NCBI GenBank assembly: GCA_960531495.1
Contig: OY482866.1
Coordinates: 4,985,918 to 5,049,917 of the forward strand
Length of the DNA stretch: 64,000 nt
Source: Zeus faber
Taxonomy: Eukaryota; Chordata; Actinopteri; Zeiformes; Zeidae
Direction: 5' to 3'
Every line of letters begins with the position of its first letter. The first letter of the stretch is position 1. Made by a program: the position numbers and the translations under genes. Of the stretch, positions 1 to 10,143 are shown one piece after another. Below the pieces are notes generated by a model. The model worked only from the letters and a program-made list of their open reading frames with translations. It did no database searches and had not been told where the DNA came from.

Positions 1-308
1 AGACATGAGCTCAGGGCTGGAAGGTGTAAAACGGCTTGGTGGACAGAGTTCCATATGTTGTAACACAGGCTCTGAGCCAGAAGGTGACTACAATGGGCAG
101 ATTTCCATATAAGGAGTGAAACTATGCTATGGTGTGTTGACGTATGGATGATAGATGTGTACAATGGACTTTATAGGCCAGCCGGAGGAGAGGCCCCGGA
201 GCTCGTTGCAAACCAACTCAGGCTTTTGTGTTACTTGTTCACAAGTAATAATAAAAGTCTTTATCTTTCAAACGTCGGCTTCCTCGATCTCTCTTATTTT
301 GTTACAGT
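1..308 (+). repeat. possible LTR fragment
   Basis: Non-coding. A TATA-like TTTATA lies near 170, a poly(A) signal AATAAA at about 250, and a T/C-rich stretch ends near 307. Two imperfect direct repeats (about 8-57 and 68-110, both ending TTCCATAT) precede them, as enhancer repeats do in a U3. This layout resembles an LTR cut by the window edge, but no second LTR or primer-binding site is seen. Tentative. Confidence 0.3.
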
Positions 309-448
309 CTTAGAATAAAGTTTATCAACAACAGTGCTTGCCCTGCTTGGTGCTTCTAATAACCGAGGAGACAGACAAGGTGACAGATCATCATTTGTTA
401 CCTGCACTGTCTGGCTTGCTAATCAGCATTGTTAAACTGGGGGTCTAG

Positions 449-520
449 GGCTTTGTTGGGCTAGACATGTGATTCTGTTTTGGGTGTGAGAGGTCCTGGT
501 TCAAACCCTGGAAAGACCCA
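449..520 (+). pseudogene. tRNA-Pro(TGG) relic
   Basis: The anticodon loop TTTGGGT (anticodon TGG), the following GAGAGGTCC and a B-box-like GGTTCAAACCC are readable. The D-arm region is altered (extra bases in TTGGGCTAGACATG) and the acceptor stem is imperfect. A diverged tRNA-Pro copy, unlikely to be functional. Confidence 0.7.
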
Positions 521-837
521 CAAGCTTTGAGAAACTTAGATCAGAGGTCTTCTGGCCAGGTTTGTAATGTTTAAATAACAACAGCCACATTTCTCTTGGG
601 AAATACAAGGATTGCCCAATATAGCTATAATTCTAAGAAAGTAAATGAACACAATTGTATTGCTGTTTGAGTATGTAGCCTCCTTGGCAGATTAGAGGTC
701 TGGTCAAGGATTAGAAATGAGGTGGAATTTGTATGAGACACCACCACTGTTGATTGTCTGAACTTGTAATTTGAGAGACGGATATTCTAGGTTAGAAGGA
801 GCAGTTGTATGTTAACTTAATAAGAGCACTGTTAAGT

Positions 838-919
838 TGGCAGTGGTGGGTTTTGAACCCACGCCGCCAAAGAGGCTGGAACCTTAATCTAGCGTCTTGG
901 GCGACTCGGCCCCTCTACC
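838..919 (-). pseudogene. tRNA-Leu(TAA) relic
   Basis: The reverse complement reads as a long-variable-arm tRNA: GGTAGAGGGGCCGAG, an anticodon region with TTAAGG (anticodon TAA), a variable arm, then GGGTTCAAAACCC in place of GGGTTCGAATCCC. Changes in the D arm and T loop suggest a pseudogene. It converges on the tRNA-Pro relic at 449. Confidence 0.65.
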
Positions 920-1114
920 ACTTTTGGCCAGCTTTGGATCACAGATGTGGGCTTAAAATATCCAAGATGACAAGTCATAATTAGTAAACTGTCACTGGAG
1001 AGCAGAGTTCAATATAACATGCATAATTATATATCCTTCATACCAATCCAATAAGGTTTGCAAAATCTGTCTTTGCTCAGTCGCAACGCACAAGTACACA
1101 TTTAAGGCTTCCAG

Positions 1115-1185
1115 GGCTCGTCCGTCCAGCGGGATGATTCTTGCTTTGGATGCGAGAAGTCCTGGGTCCAAATCCGGATGAGCCC
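1115..1185 (+). pseudogene. tRNA-Pro(TGG), nearly intact
   Basis: The acceptor strands GGCTCGT and ATGAGCC pair with one G-U. Anticodon TGG is at 1147-1149 in loop TTTGGAT. The T-arm 3' strand has lost one C (CCGGA instead of CCCGGA), giving 71 nt rather than 72, and the D arm is altered (GTCCAGCGGGATG). Best preserved of the left-end Pro copies, but probably inactive. Confidence 0.7.
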
Positions 1186-1338
1186 AAAGACTAAAATTTC
1201 TCCTTGCTGATGGATTTCTTAAAACACTTCAAATAATCTGCAGGTTCTCAAGTATGCCTACATTGTTCTTCTTGACTCGTCAGTCTAATTCAAGCTATGC
1301 TAGGTTACAATGGGTCAAAGACATGCATTAAATTTTGG

Positions 1339-1404
1339 AACCATGCGATTTGAACCGCTGGAGCCTAAATCCACTGCCTTGAACCATTTGGTCGCATTAC
1401 CAAT
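1339..1404 (-). pseudogene. tRNA-Leu(TAG)-like relic without variable arm
   Basis: The reverse complement shows a D-arm-like CCAAATGGTTCAAGGC, GTGGATTTAGGCTCCAG (Leu anticodon loop, TAG), then directly a T arm GCGGTTCAAATCGC. The long class II variable arm is missing, so it cannot be a normal tRNA-Leu. Confidence 0.55.
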
Positions 1405-1536
1405 ATCTGGAAACTTAATATAAAAATTGTGAAGCTGCTGCTTAATTTTCATGATGCTTATAATAACAGAGGAGACATGTCGTCATTGTTAGTTACACTT
1501 GCCCTCTTAACAATAACAAGCATGAATGATATTTGA

Positions 1537-1608
1537 GGCTTGTTGGTCTGCGCGTATGATTCACGCATTGAGGTGGAACAGTCCCAGGTTCAAATCACGA
1601 ATGAGCTC
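1537..1608 (+). pseudogene. tRNA-Pro-derived relic
   Basis: Starts GGCTTGTTGGTCTG and ends GGTTCAAATCACGAATGAGCTC, matching tRNA-Pro acceptor, D-arm and B-box regions. The anticodon loop is destroyed (CGCATTGAGGTGG). Pseudogene. Confidence 0.6.
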
Positions 1609-1631
1609 GAAGAGTGAATTTTTATTAATAT

Positions 1632-1821
1632 GCATTACATTAAGCAGATGCTTTTATCCAAAGCGACTTACAATTGTTCAATCACCGACGGACGCAGCCA
1701 TCAGGAGCAATTAGGAGTTAAGTGTCTTGCTCAAGGACACTACAGCATGCTAGCAGGAGAAGCCTGGGATTGAACCAGCAACCTTTAGATCACTAGCTCT
1801 ACCGCCTGAGCTACCATCCCC
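1632..1821 (-). mobile_element. tRNA-derived SINE
   Basis: On the minus strand it begins with an A-box-like GGTAGCTCAGGCGGTAGAGC and a B-box-like GGTTCAATCCC. A conserved body follows (AGCATGCTGTAGTGTCC, then GAGCAAGACACTTAA), and it ends in the 3' motif AAGTCGCTTTGGATAAAAGC. The same element lies at 9,958-10,143 and 20,656-20,840. Pol III-type SINE; family not named. Confidence 0.8.
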
Positions 1822-1968
1822 ATCAATGCATTAATATGACAAATATGAAGCTGGTGCTTGCCTTGAATGGTGCTTCTAATAACAGAGGAGACAGACAAGG
1901 TGACAGGTCATCATTTGTTACCTGCACTGGCTGGCTTGCTATTCAGCATTATTAAACTAGGGGTCTAG

Positions 1969-2040
1969 TGCTTTGTTGGGCTAGACATATTATTCTCATT
2001 TTGGGTGTAAGAGGGCCTGGTTGAAACCTTGGATAGACCC
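1969..2040 (+). pseudogene. tRNA-Pro relic, duplicate of 449-520
   Basis: Same altered D arm as the copy at 449 (GGGCTAGACAT). The anticodon stem is changed (CTCATTTTGGGTGTAAG) and the B box is damaged (GGTTGAAACC). Non-functional copy carried in the 1.5-kb duplication. Confidence 0.65.
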
Positions 2041-2306
2041 ACAAGCTTTGAGAATCTTTGATCAGAGTTCTTCTGGACAGGTTTTAGTGTTTAAAGAAAA
2101 ACATTCACATTTCTCTTGGGAAATACAAGTGTTGCCCAAAATAACTGTAATAATTAACAGTATTTTATGCTGTTTGGCAGGTCTAGAAACACACAATAAG
2201 TGGAGTTTGTTTGGTACAGCACATTCATGACATCTGAGTTTGAGGAACTGATATTCTCTGTTAGGGGAAGCTGTTGTATGTTAACCTGTAAGAGCCGAGT
2301 CAAGCT

Positions 2307-2389
2307 TGGCAGTGGTGGGATTTGAACCCTCGCCCCTGAAGAGACGGGAGCCTTAATCCAGCGCCTTAGACCATCTCCTCGTTGCTGGC
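2307..2389 (-). pseudogene. tRNA-Leu(TAA) relic, duplicate of 838-919
   Basis: The reverse complement has GGTCTAAGGCGCTGGATTAAGGCTCC, the canonical Leu(TAA) anticodon region, and GGGTTCAAATCCCACCACTGCC at the 3' end. The anticodon and T arms are better kept than in the upstream copy. The 5' acceptor (AGCAACGAGGAGATGG) no longer pairs with the 3' end. Confidence 0.7.
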
Positions 2390-2504
2390 CCAAGTCCTAC
2401 CCACCTTTTGGGTGGCCGGCAAATACGACGTAGGCCTCATAAAAAACTATACTAGATGTGGCGGGGCCACTTCTTATAGGATACCTCCATCTCTCCATCT
2501 CCCT

Positions 2505-2745
2505 GGGGCTAGGGTTAGGCTTATGGTTAGTTGGCTAGTTGCTTGGTGGGTGAGGCTAAGGTTAGTTGGTTCGTGTTTGTTGGTTAGGCTGATGGTTAGT
2601 TGGTTAGGCAAGGGTTAGGTGGTGAGTTGCACTAGGCTTAAATTAGGATTATGATTAGGGTTAAGTCAGGCTTATGCTTAGGTTTAGGCGGTTAGGGGCT
2701 CCATCTCCGCAGGGTTTGGGTTAGGTAGTTAGGGTTAGGTTAGGG
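2505..2745 (+). repeat. degenerate TTAGGG-like interstitial repeat
   Basis: Many GGTTAG, TTAGGG and GGCTTATGGTTAG variants are strung together, clearest at about 2718-2745 (TTAGGGTTAGGTTAGGG). This is a decayed telomere-like or (GGTTA)n simple repeat, not a functional telomere. Confidence 0.65.
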
Positions 2746-3420
2746 TTGATCAGTGCTGGTGTTCTCAATGACTTGAGGTTCCTGAACGTGATGGTGCGTT
2801 TAACGCATTGCCTGGGCGGGGGGAAAGGAACATTGAACAGGACATCATGGTGTGTCAGAAACACCTAGGTCCAGGCTCTGGTGGTGTTTGTTACAGAAAG
2901 TTCCGAGGGGGGGTGGCTTGGATAAGTGTAATAAAGTCCTCTTGAACTTGCCAAGTTTCTGTTATACAGAGAAAGTCAATTTTCTGTTCCATGATGATGT
3001 CATAAATTTATTGCTGAGAGATCGTGCATTCTGTAGCATACATGTGGCAGTTTTAACTATGGAAGGCAAGGCAGGCGAGTTGGGAGGAACGAGCCTATCA
3101 ACACAGACCATCGGCTGCAGAACAGAGTGCACATGGGATTTGTTATGATGATGTTGCCTCCGCAGAGTATTTTAGGAGCACCATCTCAGCAACAGGTAAG
3201 CACCATCTCAGCGACAGGTGAGCGCCTAGCGCTAGCTAGGAGGGAGGGCTAGCAGTGAGATCACAGGGCTGGGAGCTGACAAGATGGCAAGCCGTTGATC
3301 CAGTTTCAGGGAAAAAAAAGAAAGGAAATAGCCTCAGGTAGTTGCAGCAGTGGGTCAAAACTGAATCGGCTAACACAAAGGTGAGAGGCGGCAACAAAAC
3401 ATGCCAGCGTCCTCTCAATG
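2745..3420 (-). mobile_element. CR1-like LINE 5' fragment with internal deletion
   Basis: The reverse complement matches the 5' part of the LINE at 61,160-63,290. Both carry a 'RTITFRN/RSITFRN' segment followed by an APAL-like stretch, the same endonuclease-upstream text (spacing of 'ataaagtcct', 'catgatgatgtcataaat'), and a similar 5' end. The endonuclease middle is missing, so the sequence jumps from the EN start to the EN/RT linker. Non-coding relic. Confidence 0.6.
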
Positions 3421-3503
3421 CAATGCGATCGTATCTAATAAGACTTTTTCAGGGCTACGAAACGTACGTCACCTTGAAACTTCAAAGCCTTAAACACAAT
3501 GGA

Positions 3504-3540
3504 AAACTGATCACAATGGAAACACCATTGTGATCAGTTT
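3504..3540. repeat. 16-bp perfect inverted repeat, 5-nt loop
   Basis: AAACTGATCACAATGG (3504-3519), loop AAACA, then its exact reverse complement (3525-3540). It marks the outer edge of the left tRNA array. One arm recurs at about 4,810-4,826 inside the array. Confidence 0.8.
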
Positions 3541-4127
3541 CATCAGCAAGCAAATACTTTTTGTAGATTACAAGAAGTATACACTTCTTGTTAATAAGCA
3601 TCATGTAATATCCCAAAGAATGTATTTCTGAGGGAAAATTGTCATCAATGGTTGTAAATGGTCATGAGTTGTCAAAAGTTTTAAATAATTTAAATAATGT
3701 TTTGCTATCACCCAGTAAACAGACGATTTCTAGGTAAGAAACAGTGTCCTCCTCAACATATAGTCAGCTAGAGATCAGGTCCAAATGCATTTGGTCTGAT
3801 AGTAAAGGCCTTAACAGAGGATGGTTTTGATCAATCAATCTCTGGATTATGGGTGCAGCAAACCTCCGCAGTTAGCTCTGCTCATAAGCACATCAGGTGG
3901 GACTCGGACCCATAATCCCTGGTTTAGGAGGGGGAGATTGTCATGACTGGTTGAAAAAAGTTCATCAAGTTTCAAAAGTTGACATGATTGATCTGTAATT
4001 GTTTATTGAACAGCATGACCACCTGTTAAATACACATTGTGTTGGTAAGAAGCTGTTTTGTTTTCAACATGAAATTAGTGCGAGTTCACATCTTGAATCA
4101 CATGCTGTGGGGGTGAATGGGAGATTT

Positions 4128-4199
4128 TAGTAGAGGGTGTTTCGGATCAATTGACCTCTGGATTACGGGCTCAACATGCTTCCACTGCGCCACCCTGCT
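4128..4199 (-). pseudogene. decayed initiator tRNA-Met copy
   Basis: 72 nt, beginning AGCAGGGTGGCGCAGTGGAAGC on the minus strand. The anticodon region reads CCCGTAATCC, so the CAT anticodon is lost (CGT), and the 3' acceptor is changed. Pseudogene. Confidence 0.7.
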
Positions 4200-4742
4200 T
4201 TTGGCGGCCCCATATAGGACATTAGCCCACAGTGCCTTGTTTAAATTGACAAGAGTGAAGGGAAATTGACATGAATGGTAGAAAAATGTTTTGCAATCAG
4301 CATCAACACCTGGTAAACAGATGATTTATAGGTAAGAAATAGTGTCCTCCTCAACATATAGTTAGCTAGAGGTCCTAGGTCAAAATGCATTTGGTCTGAT
4401 CATAAAGGTAAGGCCTTAACAGAGGATGCTTTTGATCAATCAATCTCTGGATTATGGGGGCAGCAAACCTCAGCGGTTAGCTCTGCTGATAAGCACATCA
4501 GGTAGGACTTGGACCCACAATCCCTGGTTAAGGAGGGGAAAATTGTCATGACTGGTTTTAAAGTATTGGTGAGTTTTCATGAACAGCATGACCACACATT
4601 TGATTCTGGTTGTATAGGGAAGCTGGTTTTTTTTTACAACAAATAGCATGAGTTGACATCATGTGTGAGCAAAGCAGAGGCCTAAGCAGAAGCAGGCTTT
4701 GATCCATTGAACTATGGGCCATTGGTGCTGCATCATTCTGCT

Positions 4743-4812
4743 TCCCAGATGGGACTTGAACCAACAATCCCTTGGTTAGGAGGCCAGTGCCTTATCCATT
4801 AGATAACACCAT
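4743..4812 (-). pseudogene. tRNA-Arg(CCT), full-length relic
   Basis: The reverse complement contains CTAATGGATAAGGCACTGG, CCTCCTAACC (anticodon CCT) and TTGGTTCAAGTCCCATCTGGG, matching vertebrate tRNA-Arg(CCT) almost base for base from D arm to T arm. The 5' acceptor is lost. A decayed iMet begins a few bases after its 3' end, preserving the Arg-then-Met order of the whole array. Confidence 0.75.
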
Positions 4813-5067
4813 TGTGATCAGTTTCAACAGAAAGCAAATACTTTTTTCTAGTTTACATAGTTTATACTTCTTGTTAATAAGCATGATGTAACATCCCAAA
4901 GAATGCATTTCTGAGGGAAAATGTCATGACCGGTTGTAAATTGTCATGAGTGGTCAAAAGTTCTCATGCCTGGTCTGAAATTGTTTGCGATCACCATAAA
5001 CAACTGTTAAATACACGATGTATAGGTGGGAAGCTTTTTGTGTCAACATATATTAGCATGGGTTGAG

Positions 5068-5140
5068 CAAGAGGACGGTTGTGATCCATTGACCTCTGGA
5101 TTATGGGCCCAGCCTGCTTCCGCTGGGAACACTGCTCACA
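5068..5140 (-). pseudogene. decayed initiator tRNA-Met copy
   Basis: Readable as TGCTGGGCCCATAATCC on the minus strand, with anticodon CAT kept and TGGATCACAACCGTCC in the T arm. The A-box region is disrupted (CCCAGCGGAAGC after an altered 5' end). Pseudogene. Confidence 0.6.
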
Positions 5141-5623
5141 AGGACCTTACATGGGACTTGAATTCACAATACCTGGTATAGAAGGGGAGACTTGTCATGA
5201 CTGGTCTGAAATTGTTTTGTGAACAGCATGACCACCTGTTCATTAAATGTTGTGGAGATAAGAAGCTGATTCCTTTTCAACAAATAGTTGGCATGAGTTC
5301 ACATCCTGAATCATATGTTGTGGTAGCAAAGGGGAGATCCATCAACATCAGGGTTACTCTGATATGATGGATATTGGATATGATGGATACTCTGATATAA
5401 CCTTAGCCTACAATGTTTTGTTTAGGAGGTGAAATTGTCAAGAATGGTTGTGTGATCAGCATCAACACCTGTTCAGTACTTCTCAGAAGCTGTTTTTTTC
5501 AAATTGTATTCAGCATCAGTTTAGTCAACACCTGGTAGGAGCATACTATGTTGGTAAGAAGCTGCTTTGTTCTCAACATGAAATAAATACAATTCACATC
5601 TTGAGGTACCAAATGCGAAGCCT

Positions 5624-5695
5624 TAGCAGAGGATGGTTTCGATCCATCGACCTCTGGGTTATGGGTCCAGCACGCTTCCGCTGCGCCACTCTGCT
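5624..5695 (-). tRNA. initiator tRNA-Met(CAT), one substitution
   Basis: 72 nt. It equals the canonical vertebrate initiator tRNA-Met except for one base in the anticodon stem (GCTGGACCCAT instead of GCTGGGCCCAT), which replaces one of the three G-C pairs typical of initiators with an A-C mismatch. A box, B box (GGATCGAAACC) and acceptor stem are intact. Best copy in the left array. No T4 run follows closely. Possibly a gene, possibly a young pseudogene. Confidence 0.75.
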
Positions 5696-6554
5696 ATTGA
5701 GAGACTTCTGTGGTACTTGAGCACACAATGCCTTGTTTAGGAGGTGAAATTTCCGAGGGAAGTTTTCATGAATGGTTGGAAGATGTTTTGCAATCAGCAT
5801 CAACACCTGGTAAATATATGATTTATAGGTAAGAAGCAGTGTTCTCCTCAACATATTGTTAGCTAGAGTTCGGGTCCAAATGCATTTTGTCTAATGGTAA
5901 AGGTAAGGCCTTAACAGAGGATGGTTTTGATCAATCAAACTCTGGATCATGGGGGCAGCAGGCCTCAGCTGTTTTGATGACAACAATTAGCATGAGTTCA
6001 CATCCCAAAGAATGCATTTGTGAGGGAAAATTGTCATGACCGGTTGTAAATTGTGATGAGTGGTCAAAAGTTCTCATGCCTGGTCTGAATTTTTTTTGCG
6101 ATCAGCATCAACAACTGTTAAATACACGTTGTATAGGTAGGAAGCTTTTTCCGTGTCAACACATATTAGCATGAGTTCACATGCAAAGGAAAGGCCTTAG
6201 CAGAGGAAGATTTTGATCCAGTGGCCTCTGGATTATGGGCCCAGCACACTTCCCCTGATAATTCACAATCCTTGGTTTAGGAGGGGAGAATTGTCATGAC
6301 TGGTCAGAAGATGTTCCTGAGTTGTCATGACTGGTCTGAAATTGTTTTGTGAACAGCATGACCATCTGTTCTTTAAACGTTGTGTAAGTAAGAAGCTGTT
6401 TCCTTTTCAACATATAGTGGGCATGTTACGGTAGCAAAGGGGAAGGATTAGCAGAGGATGGTGTCGATCAATCAACATCAGGGTTATGGTTACTCTGCTT
6501 TCAAGAACCCCAGATAAGCCTTGAGCCCACATGCTCTTGCTTGGAAGGTGAAAT

Positions 6555-6625
6555 TGTCAGAGGATGGCTTGATCCATCGACATTTGGTTTATGGGCATAG
6601 CACGCTGCCGCTGCGCCACTCTGCT
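6555..6625 (-). pseudogene. decayed initiator tRNA-Met copy
   Basis: The 5' half AGCAGAGTGGCGCAGCGGCAGC is nearly canonical. The anticodon stem-loop (TATGCCCATAAACC) and T loop (GGATCAAGCC) are altered and the 3' acceptor is lost. Pseudogene. Confidence 0.7.
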
Positions 6626-6838
6626 TTTGAAAGGCCCCAGGTAGGACTTGAGCCTGCAATCCCTTGTTTCGGAGGTGAAATCGTCAAGAGTGGAGGGAAA
6701 TTTTCATGAATGGTTGGAAGATGTTTTGTGATCAGACCTGGTAAATAGATGATTTATAGGTAAGAAGCAGTTTTCTCCTCAACATATAGTTAGATAGGTC
6801 AGGTCCAAATGTAGTTTGTCTGATAGTAAAGGTAAGGC

Positions 6839-6910
6839 CTTTACACAGTGGTTTTGATCAATCAAGCTCGGGGTTATGGGCCCAGCACGCTTCCGCTGCA
6901 CCACTCTGCT
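6839..6910 (-). pseudogene. decayed initiator tRNA-Met copy
   Basis: The 5' half AGCAGAGTGGTGCAGCGG and GTGCTGGGCCCATAACCC are canonical except for one base. The T arm (GATTGATCAAAACCACTG) and 3' acceptor are destroyed. Pseudogene. Confidence 0.7.
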
Positions 6911-7428
6911 TTTGAAAAGGTGATGTAGTACTTGAGCTCACAATCCCTTGTTTAGGAGGTGAAATTTTCAAGAGTGGAGGGAAATTGTAATGAATGGTTG
7001 GAAAATGTTGTGCGATCAACATAATCACCTTGTGAATTGATAGGTAAGAAGCAGTTTCCTCCTCAACATATAGTTAGCTAGAGGTTAGGTCCAAATGCAT
7101 TTTGTCTGATAGTAAAGGTAAGGCCTTAACAGAGGATGTTTTTTATCAATCAATCTCTGGGTTATGGGACCAGCATGCCTCAGCTGGCAACTCTACTTAG
7201 AAGCCTATCAGGTGGGACTTGTACCCACAATTCCTGGTTTCTGAGGGGAAGATTGTCATGACTGGTCGTAAAATGTTTGAGTGTTCAAAAGCTGTCATGA
7301 TTGGTCTTCAATTGTTTAGTGAACAGCATGGCCACCTGTTAAGTACATGTTGTGTTGGTAAGAAGCTGTTTGGTTTTCAACGTGAAATTAGCATGAGTTC
7401 ACATCCTGTGGTAGCAAACGCGAGGCCT

Positions 7429-7500
7429 TAGCAGAGGATGGTAACGATCCATTGACCTCTGTGTTATGGGCCCAGCACGCTTCCGCTGCACCTCTCTGCT
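7429..7500 (-). pseudogene. initiator tRNA-Met copy with A-box and T-loop changes
   Basis: 72 nt, AGCAGAGAGGTGCAGCGG at the start, CTGGGCCCATAACACAG around the anticodon (CAT kept, one stem mismatch), and GGATCGTTACC in the T loop. Both internal promoter boxes carry substitutions. Probably inactive. Confidence 0.7.
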
Positions 7501-8570
7501 TTCAAGAACCTGATGTAGGAGTTGAGCCCACAATCCTTTGTTTTGGAGTGTCTTGAGTGGAGGGAAATTGTCATGAATGGTTGAAAAATGTTTTGCGATC
7601 AGCATCAACACCTGGTAAATCGATGTTTTATATGTAAAAGCAGTTTCCTCCTCAACTTATAGTTAGCAAGAGTTCAGGTCCTAACTCATTGGGTCTGATA
7701 GTAAAGGGGAGGCCTGAACAGAGGATGTTTTTTTATCAACCAATCTCTGGATTATCGGGCCAGCATGCCTCAGCTGGCAACTCTGCTCATAAGCACATCA
7801 GGTGGGACTCAGACCCACAATCCCTGGTTTCTGAGGAGAAAATTGTCATGACTGGTTGTAAAATGTTCCAGAGTGTTCAAAAGTTGTCATGATTGGTCTG
7901 TAATTGTTTTGTGAACAGCATGACCACCTGTTCATTAAATGTTGTGTAGATAAGAAGCTGTTTCCTTTTCAACATATACTGTCATTGGTATGAGTTCAGA
8001 TCCTGAATCATATGTTGTGGCCTTAGCAGAGGTTGGTGTTGATCCATCAACATCGGGGTTATGGTTACTTTGCTTTCAAGAACCCCAGATAGGACTTGAG
8101 CCCAAAATCTCTTGTTTAGGAGGTGAAATTGTCAAAAATGGTTGGTTGATCAGCATCAATACCTGTTATTCACATGTATGTCGGTCTTTTTTTTCCAACA
8201 TATAGCTGGCATGAATTGACATCCTCAAACATGTTGTGGTGGCAAACTGGGGGCCAGCCTGCCTCAGCTGGCAACTAAGCTTATAAGCACATCAGGTGGG
8301 ACTTGGACCCACAATCTCTGGTTTCTGAGGGGAAAATTGTCATGACTGGTTTTACAATGTTTGTGAGTGATCATGGCTGGTCTGAAATTGTTTTGGTAAC
8401 AGAATGACCACTTGCTCAACACAGGTTGTGGAGGGAAGAAGCTCCTTCATTCACAACAATTAGCGTGAGTTCACACCTTGTGGTAGCAAGGGAGAGGCCT
8501 TAACAGCGGATGGTTACAATCCATTGAACTCCGGGCCCTGCAAGCTTTTGCTTCACACTCTGCTTCAAAG

Positions 8571-8642
8571 TACCCCAGATGAGACTTCAACCCACAATCC
8601 CTGGATTAGGAGGCCACTGCCTTATCCATCAGGCCCTGCCTG
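8571..8642 (-). pseudogene. tRNA-Arg(CCT), near full length, at the array edge
   Basis: The reverse complement reads GGATAAGGCAGTGGCCTCC, then TAATCCAGGGATTGTGGG, then TTGAAGTCTCATCTGGGGTA. The anticodon loop (CCT) and 3' acceptor match vertebrate tRNA-Arg(CCT); the B box has TTGAAGTCT for TTCGAGTCC and the 5' acceptor is shortened. A decayed iMet follows at about 8490-8562. Full-length Arg copies occur at array edges, while inner copies keep only the 3' half. Confidence 0.7.
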
Positions 8643-9284
8643 ATAAACATGTTAATGAAACAAGTGACATAAGAGTGGTATGTGTGCTGTACATAATATG
8701 TAATGCATAATGTCAAACTAGTTTGACACATAAGTCCTTGGTGGAAAAAAATAGCATTATAATCTAAAATATCTGGTAGGATTGCTAGAAAAGATACTGT
8801 CAGGTCTTAAATTAATTTGAATTTTTTTGTATGTGTAACAAGGCGAGAGAGAGCTGTAAAGTTAATGATAGACAGAAAGGATTCGGGAAGTTGATGTGAA
8901 AGACAATGACAGTGGGAAAGTTTGCCCATGATGCATTTGGTATTCCTTGTTTAGGATGGAACTTGGAGCAAAGTGAGTCTAAAAGTCATTTTAGTGGGAT
9001 TTTGGTCTGGCAGAGGAAGCTGCAGAACTCAATGAATTAACTAATAGTCAAATGGTGTACAACGGTGGTCAATGCTGCGGTAGTATGAATAGATATTGAA
9101 CGGCTTGAACTGTTGGATTGTGTTTAGAGAGATGATTGTGATGTTGATCATAGTGGTGTGGTGAGTTGTAGCAAGTTTTTAGTTGCTGGAAAGTGTTTTT
9201 GCTTCATTAACTGCGACTTTGGTGAGGTTTGGAGTATGGTGAGTTTTTGTTTTAGAACTATAGTTTGTGCTTTGTTAATTGATT
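8643..9284. other. no gene seen
   Basis: AT-rich, no coding or RNA signal recognised. This block is absent from the matching position of the right-hand inverted copy, where the array begins directly after the conserved flank. Confidence 0.5.
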
Positions 9285-9950
9285 TTATCACAAAGCATTC
9301 CAAATTGATAAAACTAAATTGATCAAAATAAAAAAATAATAACTACTTCTAAAATATGTTTTAAGACATTACGGAGGGCAGAAACGATGCATAGTTGCAG
9401 CAGAAATGAATTCGTTTTTGGTTTATATAGAGTTATTCTTTTTAGATTTACTTTATTTTTCCCTTTTGTGTTCTTGTGTCAGTGATCTGCTGGTTGGGAT
9501 AAGATAATCCTTTATCTATCCCACAGTGGGGTTGTCTGCAGTGTTACAACAAATTGGCACAATGGCACAAAGCATTAGTAAATTGGTAATTCTAAATCAA
9601 AGGATATGATAAATAACTAAATAGTATAGATTAAACACTATACATGAAATAATGATATTGCATGAGTGAATTGTTAGTTTTGGTGTGATTTACAACTGTG
9701 TTTGTATGTTTCGTATCCTTACTGGTTACTTTGTTTTTCTCAGTAAGGCTGGTGATTGTTGAAGTATAATCAAACAACATTATTATTTTTTTATTTTTGT
9801 CTTACTCTAGAAGTTATTGCAATTTGACATTGAACAAGATAGATGTTCATATACAGTATAAGACTTAACAAGTAGTTTAACAAAGGTGAATAATTGTTTT
9901 GTTTTGTACACAAGAGAGGTAATGGATTGTGTACGTTCACGTTCTAAAAA
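9285..9950 (-). repeat. inverted flank copy, left arm
   Basis: Reverse complement of 48,585-49,240. Shared landmarks in reverse order include the 'gtgccattgtgccaatttgtt' region, CTGCAGACAACCC, 'aaagataaaggattatctta' and TTGTGTACAAAACAAAACAATT. Homology ends near 9285, where the right arm continues into the first iMet copy. Shows that array plus flank was duplicated in inverted orientation. Confidence 0.85.
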
Positions 9951-9957
9951 TTAAATT

Positions 9958-10143
9958 GGTAGCTCAGGCTGTAGAGCTGGTGCTCTAGTGATCTAAAGGT
10001 TGCTCGTTCGATCCCAGGCTCCTCCTGCTAGCATGCTGTAGTGTCCTTGAGCAAGACACTTAACCCCTAATTGCTCCTGATGGCTGCGTCCGTCGGTGTT
10101 TGAACAATTGTAAGTCACTTTGGATAAAAGCGTCTGCGAAATG
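9958..10143 (+). mobile_element. tRNA-derived SINE
   Basis: Begins GGTAGCTCAGGCTGTAGAGC (A box), has GGTTGCTCGTTCGATCCC (B box), the body 'gcatgctgtagtgtccttga', and ends 'ttggataaaagcgtctgcga'. Plus-strand copy of the SINE at 1632 and 20,656. It sits at the end of the inverted flank and is absent from the right arm, so it probably inserted after the duplication. Confidence 0.85.

Larger units (their letters stand above)
320..2400. repeat. tandem duplication carrying convergent tRNA-Pro/tRNA-Leu relics
   Basis: The stretch 321-930 recurs at about 1852-2395, in the same order: a spacer with 'aataac.gaggagacagac', a plus-strand tRNA-Pro relic, then a minus-strand tRNA-Leu relic. Spacings are 449 to 1969 and 838 to 2307, a period of about 1.5 kb. 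Between them lie two further Pro relics (1115, 1537) and one Leu relic (1339). The spacer part recurs alone at 37,915-38,005, where an L2 element interrupts it. Confidence 0.75.
3540..8642 (-). repeat. left tandem array of initiator tRNA-Met / tRNA-Arg(CCT) relics
   Basis: About 17 minus-strand sequences derived from initiator tRNA-Met recur every ~240-360 bp, for example near 3820, 4128, 4410, 4681, 5068, 5624, 5925, 6195, 6450, 6555, 6839, 7130, 7429, 7715, 8015 and 8500. Each is preceded (in minus orientation) by a partial tRNA-Arg(CCT) and separated by spacers rich in 'ttgtcatgactggt' and 'gaacagcatgaccacctgtt'. Most copies are badly decayed. The same units, in opposite orientation and better homogenised, form the array at 49.2-59.5 kb. 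Confidence 0.9.
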
